From Arthrobacter sp. Edens01 (GTDB lineage Bacteria; Actinomycetota; Actinomycetes; Actinomycetales; Micrococcaceae): a DNA stretch of 64,000 bases. Made by a program: the position numbers and the translations under genes. Positions 62,800 through 64,000 of this stretch are shown here, piece after piece (position 1 is the stretch's first letter; the number at the start of each line of letters is the position of its first letter). Where the stretch lies: NCBI RefSeq assembly GCF_001307035.1, contig NZ_LKIU01000002.1:355088-419087 (forward strand), read 5' to 3'. The notes below the pieces were generated by a model. It was given only the letters and a program-made list of their open reading frames with translations, was not told where the DNA came from and ran no database searches.

Positions 62800-64000
62800 G
62801 TGGCACTGGACGTGCTTACCGACCTCAACAAGGTCCGCAACATCGGCATCATGGCGCACATTGATGCCGGCAAGACCACCACCACCGAGCGCATCCTGTT
62901 CTACACCGGTGTCAACCACAAGATTGGCGAAACGCACGACGGCGCTTCGACCATGGACTGGATGGCACAGGAGCAGGAGCGGGGTATCACCATTACCTCC
63001 GCAGCTACCACGTGCTACTGGGACAACAACCAGATCAACATCATCGACACGCCGGGTCACGTTGACTTCACTGTCGAGGTTGAGCGGTCCCTGCGCGTGC
63101 TTGACGGCGCCGTAGCCGTATTCGACGGCAAGGAAGGCGTGGAGCCGCAGTCTGAGACTGTCTGGCGCCAGGCTGACAAGTACAACGTTCCGCGTATCTG
63201 CTTCGTCAACAAGATGGACAAGCTGGGCGCCGACTTCTACTTCACCGTCGACACCATCATCAACCGCCTTGGCGCCAAGCCGCTGGTCCTCCAGCTGCCG
63301 ATCGGTGCTGAAAGCGAATTCGAGGGCGTTGTTGACCTCCTCGAAATGCGTGCACTGACCTGGCGCGGCGACGCCAAGGGCGACGTGACCATGGGCGCCA
63401 AGTACGAAGTTGAGCCGATCCCCGCAGACCTGCAGGAAAAGGCCGAAGAGTACCGCGCCAAGCTCGTTGAAACCGTTGCCGAAGCCAGCGAAGAGCTGAT
63501 GGAAAAGTACCTCGAAGGTGAAGAACTCACCGTTGAGGAACTGAAGGCCGGTATCCGCAAGCTGACCGTCAACTCCGAGGTCTACCCGGTGCTGTGCGGT
63601 TCCGCGTTCAAGAACCGCGGCGTTCAGCCGATGCTTGACGCCGTCGTCGCCTTCCTGCCGTCCCCGCTCGATGTCCCGAACATCAAGGGCCACGACATCC
63701 GCGACGAAGAGGTCATCCTCGAACGCGCCGCTGACGCTGATGCTCCGTTCTCCGCACTGGCATTCAAGGTTGTGACGCACCCGTTCTTCGGCCGTCTGAC
63801 CTACATCCGCGTTTACTCCGGCAAGGCTGCTTCCGGCGCCCAGGTCATGAACTCGACCAAGCAGAAGAAGGAGCGCATCGGAAAGCTCTTCCAGATGCAC
63901 GCCAACAAGGAGAACCCGGTGGATGAAATCACCACCGGCCACATCTATGCAGCCATCGGCCTGAAGGATACGACCACGGGCGACACCCTGTGCGACCTTC
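62800..64000 (+). CDS. fusA: Elongation factor G, N-terminal part (3' end outside window)
   Basis: EF-G moves tRNA and mRNA through the ribosome using GTP. The first 400 residues are present: P-loop [15 protein letters not shown], switch I, the G3 motif [26 protein letters not shown] (G4) and [16 protein letters not shown] (G5). The start is a GTG with GGGAG upstream. It is the third gene of the str operon; tuf is expected outside the window. Confidence 0.97.
   Translation, partial: MALDVLTDLNKVRNIGIMAHIDAGKTTTTERILFYTGVNHKIGETHDGASTMDWMAQEQERGITITSAATTCYWDNNQINIIDTPGHVDFTVEVERSLRVLDGAVAVFDGKEGVEPQSETVWRQADKYNVPRICFVNKMDKLGADFYFTVDTIINRLGAKPLVLQLPIGAESEFEGVVDLLEMRALTWRGDAKGDVTMGAKYEVEPIPADLQEKAEEYRAKLVETVAEASEELMEKYLEGEELTVEELKAGIRKLTVNSEVYPVLCGSAFKNRGVQPMLDAVVAFLPSPLDVPNIKGHDIRDEEVILERAADADAPFSALAFKVVTHPFFGRLTYIRVYSGKAASGAQVMNSTKQKKERIGKLFQMHANKENPVDEITTGHIYAAIGLKDTTTGDTLCDL

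Noticed and set aside
1-64000. CRISPR arrays, insertion sequences, prophage or integrase genes
   Set aside because: No regularly spaced repeats, transposase-like products or terminal inverted repeats with target duplications were seen.

Overview
The window is a GC-rich chromosomal segment of an actinobacterium. Mycothiol synthase (mshD), an orphan GlnR, a MutT1-type two-domain protein beside ppk, actinobacterial -10 elements, and RpoB and NusG termini resembling those of Arthrobacter all point to the Micrococcaceae, probably Arthrobacter or a close relative. No insertion sequence, integrase, phage gene or CRISPR array was seen. Most of the segment is vertically inherited core genome, with catabolic and envelope-stress modules set between the blocks.

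Layout. (1) 1-9.2 kb is a catabolic neighbourhood: the tail of an aldehyde dehydrogenase, an APC permease, a divergent PucR regulator, then a tightly coupled operon of MHS transporter, ThDP-dependent decarboxylase-like enzyme, YtcJ-type amidohydrolase and M20 ureide/carbamoyl hydrolase. The substrate is unknown. (2) 9.3-12.6 kb holds a DUF2797-like protein and a small membrane protein-HadA-like-HadB-like-MurB operon. (3) 12.6-14.4 kb is a self-contained MarR regulator and MFS exporter. (4) 14.5-19.3 kb is a minus-strand block (polytopic membrane protein, GntR, thyA, dihydrofolate reductase, asd) bracketed by two copies of a long palindromic repeat. (5) 19.4-25.2 kb holds ferritin, mutT1-like, ppk, mshD and glnR. 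(6) 25.3-30.3 kb holds a membrane protein, a 37-residue membrane peptide, nitrobindin, ygfZ, an ankyrin protein, an acetyltransferase and pfkA. (7) 30.4-34.6 kb is a PspC-centred envelope-stress locus with a PspC-fused histidine kinase and its response regulator. (8) 34.6-51.6 kb is the translation/transcription core: aminotransferase, tRNA-Trp, secE, nusG, rplK, rplA, rplJ, rplL, rpoB and rpoC. It is interrupted by an acetyltransferase and by a YbaK/thiolase pair. (9) 51.7-61.5 kb is a complete protocatechuate branch of the beta-ketoadipate pathway (pobA, pcaHGBDC, pcaFIJ) flanked by two IclR regulators. (10) 61.8-64 kb starts the str operon (rpsL, rpsG, fusA, the last cut by the window edge).

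How it works together. The pca module turns 4-hydroxybenzoate into protocatechuate and then into succinyl-CoA and acetyl-CoA, under probable IclR control through GTTC/GAAC palindromes. It sits exactly between rpoBC and rpsL-rpsG-fusA. A recurrent signal is a TANNNT -10 hexamer exactly six bases before the start codon of genes without a usable Shine-Dalgarno sequence, suggesting leaderless transcripts for at least five genes. Intrinsic terminators follow murB, rplA, rplL and rpoC, and a terminator-like attenuator lies in the rplJ leader.
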